Counted from the first letter of the stretch, positions 1-9,032 are shown. The stretch is 64,000 nt of DNA from Actinacidiphila cocklensis (GCF_907177275.1 NZ_CAJSLV010000061.1:44030-108029), one strand, 5' to 3'. Notes: generated by a model from the letters alone, not told the origin. A program made the numbers and translations.

Positions 1-1509
1 GGACAGCGCGGCGATCGGCGAGTCGGTGCCCATCGAGCCGAGCGGTTCGCCGCCGGTCCTGGCCATCGGCGCGAGGAGGACCCGCAGCTCCTCCTCGGTG
101 TAGCCGAAGGTCTGCTGGCGCCGGGTGACCGAGGCGTGGGTGTGCACGATGTGCTCGCGCTCGGGCAGGTCGGCGAGGTCGATCAGACCGGCGTCGAGCC
201 AGTCGGAGTACGGGTTCTCGGCCGCGATCGCGGCCTTGATCTCGTCGTCCTCGACGATCCGGTGCGAGACGGTGTCGACCAGGAACATCCGGCCGGGCTG
301 CAGCCGGCCCTTGCGGACCACCTTCTCCGGGGCGATGTCCAGCACGCCGGACTCGGAGGCCAGCACGACCAGGCCGTCGTCGGTGACCCAGTAGCGGCCG
401 GGGCGCAGGCCGTTGCGGTCCAGGACCGCGCCGACGACCGAGCCGTCGGAGAAGGTGACGCAGGCCGGGCCGTCCCAGGGCTCCATCAGCGTGGAGTGGT
501 ACTGGTAGAACGCCCGCCGCGCGGGGTCCATGGAGTCGTGGTTCTCCCACGCCTCGGGGATCATCATCAGCACGCTGTGCGGCAGCGAGCGCCCGCCCAG
601 GTGGAGCAGTTCGAGGACCTCGTCGAAGGACGCGGTGTCGGACGCCTCGGGGGTGCAGACCGGGAAGATCCGCTCGATGTCGCCGGTGAACAGGTCGCTG
701 GCCAGCTGCGACTCCCGGGCGCGCATCCAGTTGCGGTTGCCCTTGACCGTGTTGATCTCGCCGTTGTGCGCGACGAAGCGGTACGGGTGGGCGAGCGGCC
801 AGCTCGGGAAGGTGTTGGTCGAGAAGCGCGAGTGCACCAGCGCGATGGCGGTGGCGAAGCGGCGGTCCGACAGGTCGGGGAAGAACGGCTCCAGCTGCCC
901 GGTGGTGAGCATGCCCTTGTAGACCAGGGTGCGGGCGGACAGCGAGGGGAAGTAGACGTCGGCCTCGCGCTCGGCGCGCTTGCGCAGCACGAAGGCGGGC
1001 CGGTCGAGCTCGATGCCGGCCAGCTCGCCGTTGGTGTCGGCGACGAAGAGCTGGGAGAAGTACGGCATGGTCGAGCGGGCGGTGGTGCCGAGCATCTCGG
1101 GGGCCACCGGGACCTCGCGCCAGCCCAGGACCGTCAGGCCCTCCTCGCCGGCGATCCGCTCGATGGCGTCGACGGCCTTGGTGCGGTCCTCGTTCTCGAC
1201 GGGCAGGAAGGCCACGCCGACGGCGTAGTGACCGGCGGCGGGCAGCTCGAAGCCGGCGGCTTCGCGCAGGAACGCGTCAGGGACCTGGAGCAGGATGCCC
1301 GCGCCGTCGCCCGAGTCGGGTTCGGCGCCGGTGGCTCCGCGGTGTTCCAGGTTGCGCAGGACGGTGAGCGCCTGCTCCACGAGATCATGGCTCGCCTCGC
1401 CGGTGAGGGTGGCCACAAAGCCGACACCGCAGGCGTCGTGCTCGTTGCGGGGGTCGTACATCCCCTGCGGGGCGGGGCGCCCGTCCATGAACGCGGAACG
1501 CGAACGCAT
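1..1509 (-). CDS. gltB: Glutamate synthase (NADPH) large subunit, 5' part only
   Basis: The first 503 codons are visible; the gene runs off the left edge. GltB makes two glutamates from glutamine and 2-oxoglutarate, working with the small subunit GltD. The ATG at 1509 is preceded by GGGAGA. A short propeptide (about 26 residues) leads to the ACGVGF motif, where Cys27 is the expected N-terminal nucleophile of the class II glutamine amidotransferase domain. The characteristic stretches RFSTNTFPSWPLAHP, AHNGEINTVKGNRNWM and DRNGLRPGRY follow in order, so the whole visible part is the glutaminase domain and the start of the central domain. Family assignment is secure. A GlnR-box-like site lies about 85 bp upstream, which fits nitrogen control (inference). 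Confidence 0.97.
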   Translation of the reverse strand, partial: MRSRSAFMDGRPAPQGMYDPRNEHDACGVGFVATLTGEASHDLVEQALTVLRNLEHRGATGAEPDSGDGAGILLQVPDAFLREAAGFELPAAGHYAVGVAFLPVENEDRTKAVDAIERIAGEEGLTVLGWREVPVAPEMLGTTARSTMPYFSQLFVADTNGELAGIELDRPAFVLRKRAEREADVYFPSLSARTLVYKGMLTTGQLEPFFPDLSDRRFATAIALVHSRFSTNTFPSWPLAHPYRFVAHNGEINTVKGNRNWMRARESQLASDLFTGDIERIFPVCTPEASDTASFDEVLELLHLGGRSLPHSVLMMIPEAWENHDSMDPARRAFYQYHSTLMEPWDGPACVTFSDGSVVGAVLDRNGLRPGRYWVTDDGLVVLASESGVLDIAPEKVVRKGRLQPGRMFLVDTVSHRIVEDDEIKAAIAAENPYSDWLDAGLIDLADLPEREHIVHTHASVTRRQQTFGYTEEELRVLLAPMARTGGEPLGSMGTDSPIAALS

Positions 1510-1526
1510 GGCTCTCCCGTCGTCGT

Positions 1527-1554
1527 CATTGGCTTGTATGCATTGCCTGTATTT
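1527..1554. repeat. Tandem direct repeat in the gltB leader
   Basis: Two adjacent 14-bp units, CATTGGCTTGTATG and CATTGCCTGTATTT, lie 18 to 45 bp upstream of the gltB ATG. The second unit also overlaps an inverted repeat TGCCTG-TATTTC-CAGGCA. The arrangement resembles a regulator binding array, but no regulator can be named. Confidence 0.4.
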
Positions 1555-1592
1555 CCAGGCATGCGCAACAGGGACGACGTTGGCCCTCTGCG

Positions 1593-1608
1593 ATTTCGTG
1601 CAGGTTAC
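1593..1608 (-). promoter_or_regulatory. GlnR-box-like site upstream of gltB
   Basis: Read on the minus strand the sequence is GTAAC-CTGCAC-GAAAT. The actinobacterial GlnR half-site pair is usually written gTnAC-n6-GaAAC, so this matches at all but the last base. The neighbouring positions where a second pair could sit (GGGCC downstream, TCGGC upstream) do not match, so it is a single box. It lies about 85 bp upstream of the gltB start. The sequence match is direct; GlnR control of this gene is inference from the known nitrogen regulon. Confidence 0.55.
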
Positions 1609-1835
1609 ATGATGGCCGAGTGTTCGAGAAGCGGATACTCAATTCCAGCATGTGGACGTTCCAGGGGGATGGAGCAGCCACTTCGGGCCAGCGTCCGGCT
1701 GTGGGTTGACCGACGATTCCGGCGCTGCCCTGGCGGCTCTGCCGGTGCGTTACCGAGTGATGCCCCGTGCGGTGGCGGCTGAAACGGCGGGGAAACACGG
1801 GGCTTGTGGCCGACGGCTTCCGCGCGGGCGCGGAC

Positions 1836-2570
1836 TCAGCCGACGGCGGTGCCGATGAGTGCTCCCAGTACGAAGGTAACCCCACCGGCCGCGGCGCCCA
1901 AGACCAGCTGCCGCAGCCCGCTGTACCACCAGGAACGTGCGGTGACCCGCGCCACAGCCGCACCGCAGCCGAACAGACCCACCAGCGCCAGCAGCACCGC
2001 AGGCCACAGCACGTCGGCGCCCAGCAGGTACGGCAGCACCGGCAGCAGCGCGCCCAGCGCGAAGGACACGAAGGACGAGCCCGCGGCGACCAGCGGCGAC
2101 GGCAGGTCGCCCGGGTCCACGCCCAGCTCCTCGCGGGCGTGGATCTCCAGCGCCTGCTCGGGGTCGGCGGACAGCTGCCTGGCCACTTCGTGCGCCAGCT
2201 TCGGCTCCACTCCGCGGGCCACGTACAGCGCGGCGAGCTCGCGCAGCTCGTCCTCGGGGTGCCGGTCCAGCTCGATCCGCTCGATGTCCAGCTCGGCCTG
2301 CACCAGCTCGCGCTGGGAGGCCACCGAGGTGTACTCGCCGGCCGCCATGGAGAAGGCGCCGGCGGCCAGGCCCGCGAGGCCGGTGACCACGATGGTGCGG
2401 GAACTCACATCGCCGCCGGCCACCCCGGTCATCAGCGCGAGGTTGGACACCAGGCCGTCCATGGCCCCGAACACCGCGGGCCGCAGCCATCCGCCGGTCA
2501 CGTCCCGGTGCACGTGGTGGGGGACGTGATACGGCGCGGCGGCGGCCTTCTCTGCGGCGGCGCTTGTCAT
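1836..2570 (-). CDS. VIT1/CCC1-type metal (iron/manganese) transporter
   Basis: A 244-residue integral membrane protein of the VIT1/CCC1 family, which moves Fe2+ or Mn2+ across membranes by proton exchange. The N-terminal part has the HRDVTGGWLRPAVFGAMDGLVSN signature leading into two membrane helices. A Glu-rich soluble insert (about residues 85-155: ELVQAELDIERIELDRHPEDEL and EQALEIHAREELGV) corresponds to the cytosolic metal-binding domain of VIT proteins. Three further helices follow. The ATG at 2570 was chosen over an upstream in-frame start at 2660 because GGGAGGG stands just before it and homologues begin here. Direction of transport in this organism cannot be read from the sequence. 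Confidence 0.88.
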   Translation of the reverse strand: MTSAAAEKAAAAPYHVPHHVHRDVTGGWLRPAVFGAMDGLVSNLALMTGVAGGDVSSRTIVVTGLAGLAAGAFSMAAGEYTSVASQRELVQAELDIERIELDRHPEDELRELAALYVARGVEPKLAHEVARQLSADPEQALEIHAREELGVDPGDLPSPLVAAGSSFVSFALGALLPVLPYLLGADVLWPAVLLALVGLFGCGAAVARVTARSWWYSGLRQLVLGAAAGGVTFVLGALIGTAVG

Positions 2571-2587
2571 ACGGTTCACCCTCCCCC

Positions 2588-2607
2588 GCGCGGCCGTGCG
2601 GCCGCGC
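2588..2607. terminator. GC hairpin downstream of lgt
   Basis: GCGCGGCC (2588-2595) and GGCCGCGC (2600-2607) form a perfect 8-bp stem with a GTGC loop. It sits about 80 bp past the lgt stop and inside the 5' leader of the VIT-family gene. It could end lgt transcription or be a leader structure; no U-tract. Confidence 0.35.
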
Positions 2608-2686
2608 CCTGTCGGAAACGGGTTCGACCGTACCTGGGGACGCGGGGCGCCCGCCAGCAAGGAAAGGCTGACCTGGCCTGCGGAAA

Positions 2687-3745
2687 CTAGCTCGCGGCCG
2701 GTCCGCCGGCCGGTCCCGCGGCGGCTTTGGAGGGCTCGTCGCCGGCCGGCTCGGCCTCCTGTGACGGCTCCGCCGGGTCGTCGGGCGCGTCCGCGGCGGA
2801 GTCGGCCGCGGGCTCCTTCACCAGGTCCTTCGCGGTCGCGTCGGCGTCGGCCGGCGGCTCCGCGGCGTCGGCGGTGTCCGCCTGGGCGTCCGCCTGGGCG
2901 TCCGCCTGGCCGTCCAGCGCGGCGACCGGCTCCACGGTCTCCTCACGGCCGGGCCGCATCCTGGCGGAGAGCACCAGGTAGACGACGGCGCCCGCGAAGA
3001 CGATGATCGCTGTCCAGTCGTTGAGACGCATGCCCAGGATGTGGTGCGCGTAGTCGACCCGCATGTGCTCGATCCACGCCCTGCCCACCGTGTAGGCGGC
3101 GACGTAGAGCGCGAAGGCCCGCCCGTGCCCGAGCTTGAAGCGCCGGTCGGCCCAGATCACCAGCAGTGCCACACCGACGCACCACAGCGACTCGTACAGG
3201 AAGGTCGGGTGGTACGTCGCCAGGTCCGGCGTGGTGTCCGGGCGGTGCGAAGCGTCGATCTTCAGACCCCACGGCAGGGTGGTCGGCCCGCCGTACAGCT
3301 CCTGGTTGAACCAGTTGCCCCAGCGGCCGATGGCCTGCGCGAAGGCGATGCCCGGCGCGATGGCGTCGGCGTACGCCGGCAGCGCGATACCGCGGCGGCG
3401 GCAGCCGATCCAGGCGCCCAGTGCGCCGAAGGCGATGGCACCCCAGATGCCGAGCCCGCCCTGCCAGACCTTGAAGGCGTCGACCCAGTCCTTGCCGTCG
3501 GTGAAGTACAGCTCGTAATCGGTGATCACGTGGTACAGACGGCCACCGATCAGGCCGAACGGCACCGCCCACACGGCGATGTCGGCGACCGTGCCGGCCC
3601 CCCCGCCGCGGGCGATCCAGCGCTTGTTGCCGTACCAGACGGCAACGAAGACGCCGATGATGATGCAGAACGCGTAGCCGCGCAGCGGGATCGGTCCGAG
3701 GTGGACGACGCCGTGCGCGGGGCTGGGGATGAATGCGAGTTCCAT
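2687..3745 (-). CDS. lgt: Phosphatidylglycerol-prolipoprotein diacylglyceryl transferase
   Basis: Lgt transfers diacylglycerol from phosphatidylglycerol to the lipobox cysteine of prolipoproteins in the cytoplasmic membrane, the first maturation step before LspA (encoded at 42.4 kb). The protein is 352 residues with about seven membrane helices. The Lgt signature is present at residues 140-152 (GRWGNWFNQELYG), with GGLGIWGA at 97-104 and YRLYH-type helix GGRLYHVITD near 67-76. The start at 3745 (MELAFIPSP) matches the usual start of Streptomyces Lgt; a GTG 12 codons upstream (3781) is possible. From about residue 283 the C-terminus becomes a 70-residue Asp/Ala/Glu/Pro-rich tail with repeated AQAD units, which is not part of the catalytic fold. 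Confidence 0.96.
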   Translation of the reverse strand: MELAFIPSPAHGVVHLGPIPLRGYAFCIIIGVFVAVWYGNKRWIARGGGAGTVADIAVWAVPFGLIGGRLYHVITDYELYFTDGKDWVDAFKVWQGGLGIWGAIAFGALGAWIGCRRRGIALPAYADAIAPGIAFAQAIGRWGNWFNQELYGGPTTLPWGLKIDASHRPDTTPDLATYHPTFLYESLWCVGVALLVIWADRRFKLGHGRAFALYVAAYTVGRAWIEHMRVDYAHHILGMRLNDWTAIIVFAGAVVYLVLSARMRPGREETVEPVAALDGQADAQADAQADTADAAEPPADADATAKDLVKEPAADSAADAPDDPAEPSQEAEPAGDEPSKAAAGPAGGPAAS

Positions 3746-3854
3746 GGCAATGTCCGACGCTACCGTGCCGGACGGGTACACGGCAGCCCGCCCGGCTACG
3801 TCTGGATAACGGCAGGGCGCACGGCGTCGTGCCGGGACGGGCGACCGCGGCCGG

Positions 3855-4667
3855 TCAGGACGGCGTCGCGGTGACCTTCGCCGGCTGCTTTCCCTTGTTC
3901 GCGGCGGTGACCATCTGCTGGAGGCTGTCGGGGGTGAGCGCGGGGTTCGTCCCGTAGATGCTCTTGCCGTTCAGCAGGATCGTCGGCGTGGCGTTGAAGC
4001 CGGAATTGCCGAACGCGTCGTTGGACTTCTGCACCCACGAGTCATGAGTGCCGTTGTTCACACACGCCGTGAAAGTCGCCGTCTTCAGCCCCGGGACCTT
4101 CCCCGCGAGGGTGAGCAGGGTGTTCTTGTCGGCGAATTTGTCGTCCTGCTCGTCGGGCTGGTTGGCGTAGAGGACGTCGTGGTAGGCGCGGAACTTCCCG
4201 GCGTCCTGCGCGCACGCGGCGGCGTTCGCGGCGTTCAGCGAGCCGCTGCCGCCGAGGTTGCCGTCGATCAGGGTGACCAGGTGGTACTCGGTCTTGATCT
4301 GCCCGCTGTCCTCCAGCGCGTGGATGGTCGGTGTGAACTGCGTCTCGAACGCGTCGCAGGCCGGGCAGCGGAAATCCTCGTAGATGGTCAGCGTCGAGGG
4401 CGCGTCGGGGGCGCCCACCGGGATCACCAGGCTGTCCGTGCCGGTGGCGCCGCTGGGGGCGGCCGCCGGGGTGCCGGACTGCGGGGTGGTGCTGCCGTGG
4501 TGGCCGGACGCGGCCACGCCGATCACGGCGGCGATGCCGAGGACGGCGACCACACCGCCCGCCACCACCAGCGTCCGTTTGCGCTTGGCTCGGGCCGCAT
4601 CCTGGGCGCGCTGCTCTTGCAGGGCCTCGCGGGCGCTGCGCTTTCCGTCACTGTTGCGTTGACTCAC
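3855..4667 (-). CDS. Membrane-anchored DsbA-like thiol-disulfide oxidoreductase
   Basis: A 270-residue protein with a charged N-terminus, one membrane helix (about 32-53), a Gly/Ser/Pro linker and an extracytoplasmic thioredoxin-fold domain. The redox site FRCPACDAF (CPAC at 101-104) and the downstream cis-Pro segment ATPTILLNG are both present, as in DsbA/DsbG-type and bacterial vitamin K-linked oxidant proteins. It likely introduces or repairs disulfides in exported proteins (inference from family). It lies between trpA and lgt on the same strand but a strong hairpin separates it from trpA. The start is a GTG only 10 bp after that hairpin with no obvious ribosome-binding site. A second gene of the same design is at 37423-38226. 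Confidence 0.85.
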   Translation of the reverse strand: MSQRNSDGKRSAREALQEQRAQDAARAKRKRTLVVAGGVVAVLGIAAVIGVAASGHHGSTTPQSGTPAAAPSGATGTDSLVIPVGAPDAPSTLTIYEDFRCPACDAFETQFTPTIHALEDSGQIKTEYHLVTLIDGNLGGSGSLNAANAAACAQDAGKFRAYHDVLYANQPDEQDDKFADKNTLLTLAGKVPGLKTATFTACVNNGTHDSWVQKSNDAFGNSGFNATPTILLNGKSIYGTNPALTPDSLQQMVTAANKGKQPAKVTATPS

Positions 4668-4676
4668 GCCCAGCGC

Positions 4677-4715
4677 AACGGTGGGGGGAGGCGCTCAGCG
4701 CCTCCCCCCACCGTT
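4677..4715. terminator. Strong hairpin after trpA
   Basis: AACGGTGGGGGGAGGCGCT (4677-4695) is fully complementary to 4697-4715, giving a near-perfect 18-19 bp stem with a minimal loop. It ends the trpC-trpM-trpB-trpA block on the minus strand. The longest T-run (TTTTT, 4714-4718) follows it on the plus strand, while on the minus strand only TT follows. Confidence 0.85.
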
Positions 4716-4758
4716 TTTCGCCCGCGGGAGTGACAAAACCCGCTCCCACGGGTGATCG

Positions 4759-5573
4759 TCAGCCGCGCTTGCGTACGCCTTCCGCCAGCTCGGCGGCCAG
4801 CGCGCGGACCGCGGCGAGGCCGGCCGCCTCGTCGCCCTCCGCGTCCAGGATGCGCTTGACGAAGGCGGAGCCGACGATGACGCCGTCGGCGAAGGCGGCG
4901 ACCTCGGCGGCCTGTACGGCGTTCGAGACGCCCAGGCCGACGCACACCGGCAGCTCCGTGGTGGCCCGGGTGCGCCGCACCAGCTCGCCGGCCTGCTCGC
5001 CGACGCTGGCCCGGGTGCCGGTGACGCCCATCAGCGAGGCGGCGTAGACGAAGCCGGAGCCGGCCGCGGTGATCCGGGCCAGCCGCTCGTCCCTGCTGGA
5101 GGGGGCGACGACGAAGACGGTGGCCAGGCCGTGCTGCTCGGCCGCCTTCCGCCATCCCTCGGACTCCTCGACCGGCAGGTCGGGCAGGATGCAGCCGGCG
5201 CCGCCCGCCTCGGCCAGCTCTGCGGCGAAGCGCTCGACGCCGTAGCGGTCGACGGGGTTCCAGTACGTCATGACCAGCACCGGCTTGCCGGTCGCCGCGT
5301 GCGCCTCGCGGACCGTGCGCAGCACGTCGGCGATCCGGACGCCGTTCTTGAGCGCGATGTCGTCGGCGGTCTGGATGACCGGGCCGTCCAGCACCGGGTC
5401 GCTGTGCGGCAGCCCGACCTCGACGATGTCGGCGCCGCCGTCGAAGGCGGCCTTGACCGCCTCGATGCCGCCGTCGACGGTCGGGAAGCCGGCCGGGAGG
5501 TAGGCGATGAGGGCGGCGCGGTTCTCGGCCTTCGCGTGTGCGAGGGCCTCCTGCAGAAGTTCGATCGTCCCGC

Positions 5574-5577
<4 letters not shown>
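4759..5577 (-). CDS. trpA: Tryptophan synthase alpha subunit
   Basis: TrpA cleaves indole-3-glycerol phosphate to indole and glyceraldehyde 3-phosphate and channels indole to TrpB. It is 272 residues, the normal length. The catalytic glutamate and aspartate are seen in DIVEVGLPHSDPVLDGPVIQ, and the phosphate-binding loops SLMGVTGTR and VGLGVSNA are intact. The GTG start overlaps the trpB stop by 4 bp (GTGA, 5574-5577), so the two subunits are translationally coupled. It is the last gene of the trpC-trpM-trpB-trpA unit, with a strong hairpin downstream. Confidence 0.98.
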
Positions 5578-6821
<1,244 letters not shown>

Positions 6822-6936
6822 GGGTATCCCCTGGTCATGGTTTCCACGTGCTCCCGCCGAAGGGCCGCACACGGTGCGGCTCGCCTCTGACGGCGGTGAG
6901 GTTGTCCTGACGGCTGTACGCGGACTGGCGGGCGGC

Positions 6937-7080
6937 TCAGCCGCGGCGCCATCGCCTGCCGTTCACCTGGCCGGGCTCGCACCCGATCACGTACCGCACG
7001 CGGCGGCCCAGCACACGGCGTGCGGGGGCGCGGCAGCCGCGGGGGCGGCAGCCGGGTGCGAGGCGCGATTCCAATGACAC
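6937..7080 (-). CDS. trpM: Tryptophan biosynthesis modulator TrpM (TrpX)
   Basis: A very small, highly basic protein of 47 residues between trpC and trpB, the place where Streptomyces carry trpX/trpM. The core LAPGCRPRGCRAPARRVLGRR followed by VRYVIGCEPGQVNGRRWR is the conserved TrpM sequence as I know it: two cysteines in an Arg/Pro-rich stretch. I place the start at the GTG at 7080, preceded by GGAGG about 13 bp upstream; longer in-frame readings to 7227 run into non-conserved intergenic repeat sequence. In Streptomyces coelicolor TrpM has been reported to affect tryptophan synthesis and development; its biochemical action is not evident from the sequence. Confidence 0.82.
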   Translation of the reverse strand: MSLESRLAPGCRPRGCRAPARRVLGRRVRYVIGCEPGQVNGRRWRRG

Positions 7081-7287
7081 GCCCCGCACTCTACCTCCCC
7101 GGGGTGCCCCCGGACTCCCTCCCGGGTCCCCGGGGTGCACGACTCCCCTTGGCAGGGGTGCCTGACCGGGGGTGCCCTCTTCCGGAGAGGGCGAGCGTTT
7201 TTCAGGGGTAGTTGCCCCCTTGCGCAAGGGGAACCGCAGGAACCCCCTCGCGGGCAGAGGCGCACCCCCCGAGGCGCGGCGGAGCCG
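7081..7287. other. trpC-trpM intergenic region with degenerate repeats
   Basis: A 207-bp gap inside an otherwise compact operon. It is packed with short palindromic C/G blocks such as CCCCGGGGTGCCCCCG and CCCTTGCGCAAGGGG, and with an AAGGGGAACCGC block that recurs near 42.3 kb. I see no gene in it. It looks like an intergenic repeat insertion that may modulate the downstream part of the operon. Confidence 0.5.
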
Positions 7288-8097
7288 TCAGTCGCGGCCG
7301 GGGCGGAGTGCCGGGTGCGCGCCGGCGGCGACGAGGTCGGCGACCGCAGTGCGCGGGTCGCGCCCGGTGACGAGGGACTCACCGACGAGCACCGCGTCGG
7401 CACCGTCGTTCGCGTACGCGATCAGGTCGTGGGGTCCGCGGACCCCGGACTCCGCGATCTTCACGATGTGGTCGGGGATCTCCGGCGCGATACGCCCGAA
7501 GTTCCCCCGGTCGACCTCCAGCGTCTTCAGGTCGCGCGCGTTGACGCCGATGATGCGCGCGCCCGCGTCCACCGCCCTGCCGACCTCCTCCTCGTCGTGG
7601 ACCTCGATGATCGGGGTGAGCCCGATCGACTCGGCCCGCTCGATGAGCGAGACCAGCGCGGGCTGGTCGAGCGCGGAGACGATCAGCAGCGCGAGGTCGG
7701 CGCCGTACGCGCGGGCCTCCCACAGCTGGTAGGCGGTGACGATGAAGTCCTTGCGGAGCACCGGGATGTCGACCTTGGCGCGTACCGCTTCGAGGTCGGC
7801 GAGCGAACCGCCGAAGCGGCGCTGCTCGGTGAGGACGCTGATGACGGCCGCGCCGCCCGCCTCGTAGTCCGCGGCCAGGCCCGCGGGGTCGGCGATCGCG
7901 GCGAGCGCGCCCTTGGACGGGCTGGACCGCTTGACCTCGCAGATGACCTTGACGGCCTCGCCGCGCAGCGCGGCGACCCCGTCCTTGGCGTCCCGCGCCT
8001 TGGCGGCGCGCTCCTTGAGCTCGTCGAGGGAGACCCGTGCCTGCCGCTCGGCGAGGTCTGCGCGGACTCCGTCGATGATCTCGTCGAGCACACTCAC
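7288..8097 (-). CDS. trpC: Indole-3-glycerol phosphate synthase
   Basis: Converts carboxyphenylaminodeoxyribulose 5-phosphate to indole-3-glycerol phosphate, using the product of PriA (19.0-19.8 kb). 269 residues, single-domain TrpC, not fused to TrpF. Motifs of the TIM barrel are clear: EVKRSSPSKG (substrate lysine), SVLTEQRRFGGSLADL, VLRKDFI, IIGVNARDLKTLEVD, and IAESGVRGP. The GTG at 8097 (VSVLDEI) is 7-8 bp after GGGGAGC; a second GTG lies two codons in. First gene of the trpC-trpM-trpB-trpA unit. Confidence 0.97.
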   Translation of the reverse strand: MSVLDEIIDGVRADLAERQARVSLDELKERAAKARDAKDGVAALRGEAVKVICEVKRSSPSKGALAAIADPAGLAADYEAGGAAVISVLTEQRRFGGSLADLEAVRAKVDIPVLRKDFIVTAYQLWEARAYGADLALLIVSALDQPALVSLIERAESIGLTPIIEVHDEEEVGRAVDAGARIIGVNARDLKTLEVDRGNFGRIAPEIPDHIVKIAESGVRGPHDLIAYANDGADAVLVGESLVTGRDPRTAVADLVAAGAHPALRPGRD

Positions 8098-8253
8098 GCG
8101 AGAGCTCCCCTTCCGGCCGGCCGTGCAGCGAAATGATCGGGCCGGTACGGAGAGCACCGGCACTGCGATGGTATCGGGCGGCGGCCCGGCAGCCCGCATC
8201 CGGTGATCGACGGTCCCACCACCTGGACAATCTTGCCCCGCCCGGCGGATCCC

Positions 8254-8691
8254 TCAGGGCACGAGCGCGGCCCCGAAAGGCAGGTTCCTGATCACGGTGA
8301 AAGCCAGCAGCAGCCCGCACAGGGCGTAGAGGGCGCCCGGCGGCAGGGCGGGGTCGAAGCGCCTGCCGCGCAGGGTGCGGGCGAACCAGACCGTCCACAC
8401 GACGGCGAAGACGGCGTACCCGGCGACGGCGGCGGCGTTGCAGCCCAGCGCGGTCCCGAGGTGGCCGTGGGCCAGGGCGTGGGCACCGCGCAGGCCGCCG
8501 CAGCCGGGGCAGTAGACGCCGGTGTAGTACAGCAGCGGGCACGCGGGGTAGTGGCCGGGCTGCCCGGGGTCGACGGCCGCCACGTAGGCGAAGCCTGCGG
8601 CGACGGCGCCGAGCACGCCGAGCGGGACGGCCGCCGCGCGCAGGCCCGCGGGCCTGCCGGTCGGGGCCGCCGCGGCCTGGTGGGTGGTCAC
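8254..8691 (-). CDS. DUF2752 membrane protein
   Basis: A 145-residue membrane protein with about three helices. The family hallmark CPLLYYTGVYCPGCGGLRG (a paired-cysteine CP...CPGCGGLR motif after the first helix) identifies DUF2752. Function unknown; the cysteines could bind metal or form disulfides. It lies between trpC and two further small membrane proteins on the same strand, a conserved Streptomyces arrangement. The start is taken as GTG at 8691 because the conserved part begins shortly after; the ribosome-binding site is weak. Confidence 0.85.
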   Translation of the reverse strand: MTTHQAAAAPTGRPAGLRAAAVPLGVLGAVAAGFAYVAAVDPGQPGHYPACPLLYYTGVYCPGCGGLRGAHALAHGHLGTALGCNAAAVAGYAVFAVVWTVWFARTLRGRRFDPALPPGALYALCGLLLAFTVIRNLPFGAALVP

Positions 8692-8762
8692 GGCGGCGAT
8701 TCTGCCCCGGGACGCACGAAGGCGCAGCGGGACGCTGCGCCAGGTGGCGGTGCGGGCGTGGG

Positions 8763-9032
8763 TCAGGCGCCGACGTGCGCGGCGGCTTCCTTCTGCGGTT
8801 CCTCGGCGCGTACGACCGGGGTGCTCACGTGCCCCTGCGCCTTGCGGCCCAGACCCATCGACTTCATGATGCCGCCGACCAGCGGGCCGAGCAGGACCAC
8901 GACCATGCTGCCCCAGAACGGGACGGGCTCCGCGGCGACCATGAAGACACCGCCGGCGCAGAAGCCGATGAAGGAGATGATCACTCCGGTCCACGCGGCC
9001 GGGGTGTGTCCGTGGTCGTAGTGGGCCGCCAT
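8763..9032 (-). CDS. HGxxPAAW family small membrane protein
   Basis: 89 residues with the N-terminal signature HGHTPAAWTG that names the family, two membrane helices (about 14-35 and 41-60) and a basic/acidic C-terminal tail. The ATG at 9032 is preceded by GGAG at good spacing; an upstream in-frame start at 9116 adds unrelated sequence. Function unknown. It sits in the tryptophan neighbourhood of many actinobacteria, next to the TIGR02234 protein, but a role in that pathway is only suggested by position. Confidence 0.85.
   Translation of the reverse strand: MAAHYDHGHTPAAWTGVIISFIGFCAGGVFMVAAEPVPFWGSMVVVLLGPLVGGIMKSMGLGRKAQGHVSTPVVRAEEPQKEAAAHVGA

Larger units (their letters stand above)
1510..1835. 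other. Intergenic region upstream of gltB (326 bp)
   Basis: No convincing gene. It separates gltB from the VIT-family gene and must hold the gltB promoter. It contains a GlnR-box-like sequence (1593-1608), a tandem direct repeat (1527-1554) and a small inverted repeat TGCCTG/CAGGCA (1544-1549 and 1556-1561). I could not pick a confident -35/-10 pair. Long open frames crossing it on the + strand are shadows of gltB. Confidence 0.6.

Noticed and set aside
1582..1619. Second GlnR half-sites flanking the box
   Set aside because: Positions at the expected spacing read GGGCC and TCGGC, which do not fit either half of the consensus.
136..1782. 548-codon open frame on the plus strand
   Set aside because: It lies antisense to gltB, whose product is strongly conserved; the plus-strand protein has the Arg/Gly/Val/Asp composition of a high-GC shadow frame.
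7081..7227. Longer TrpM starting at 7227
   Set aside because: The added 49 residues come from repeat-rich intergenic sequence and have no similarity to the conserved TrpM core.
8098..8253. Trp attenuator/leader peptide before trpC
   Set aside because: No short ORF with clustered TGG codons and no terminator/antiterminator pair could be seen on the minus strand.
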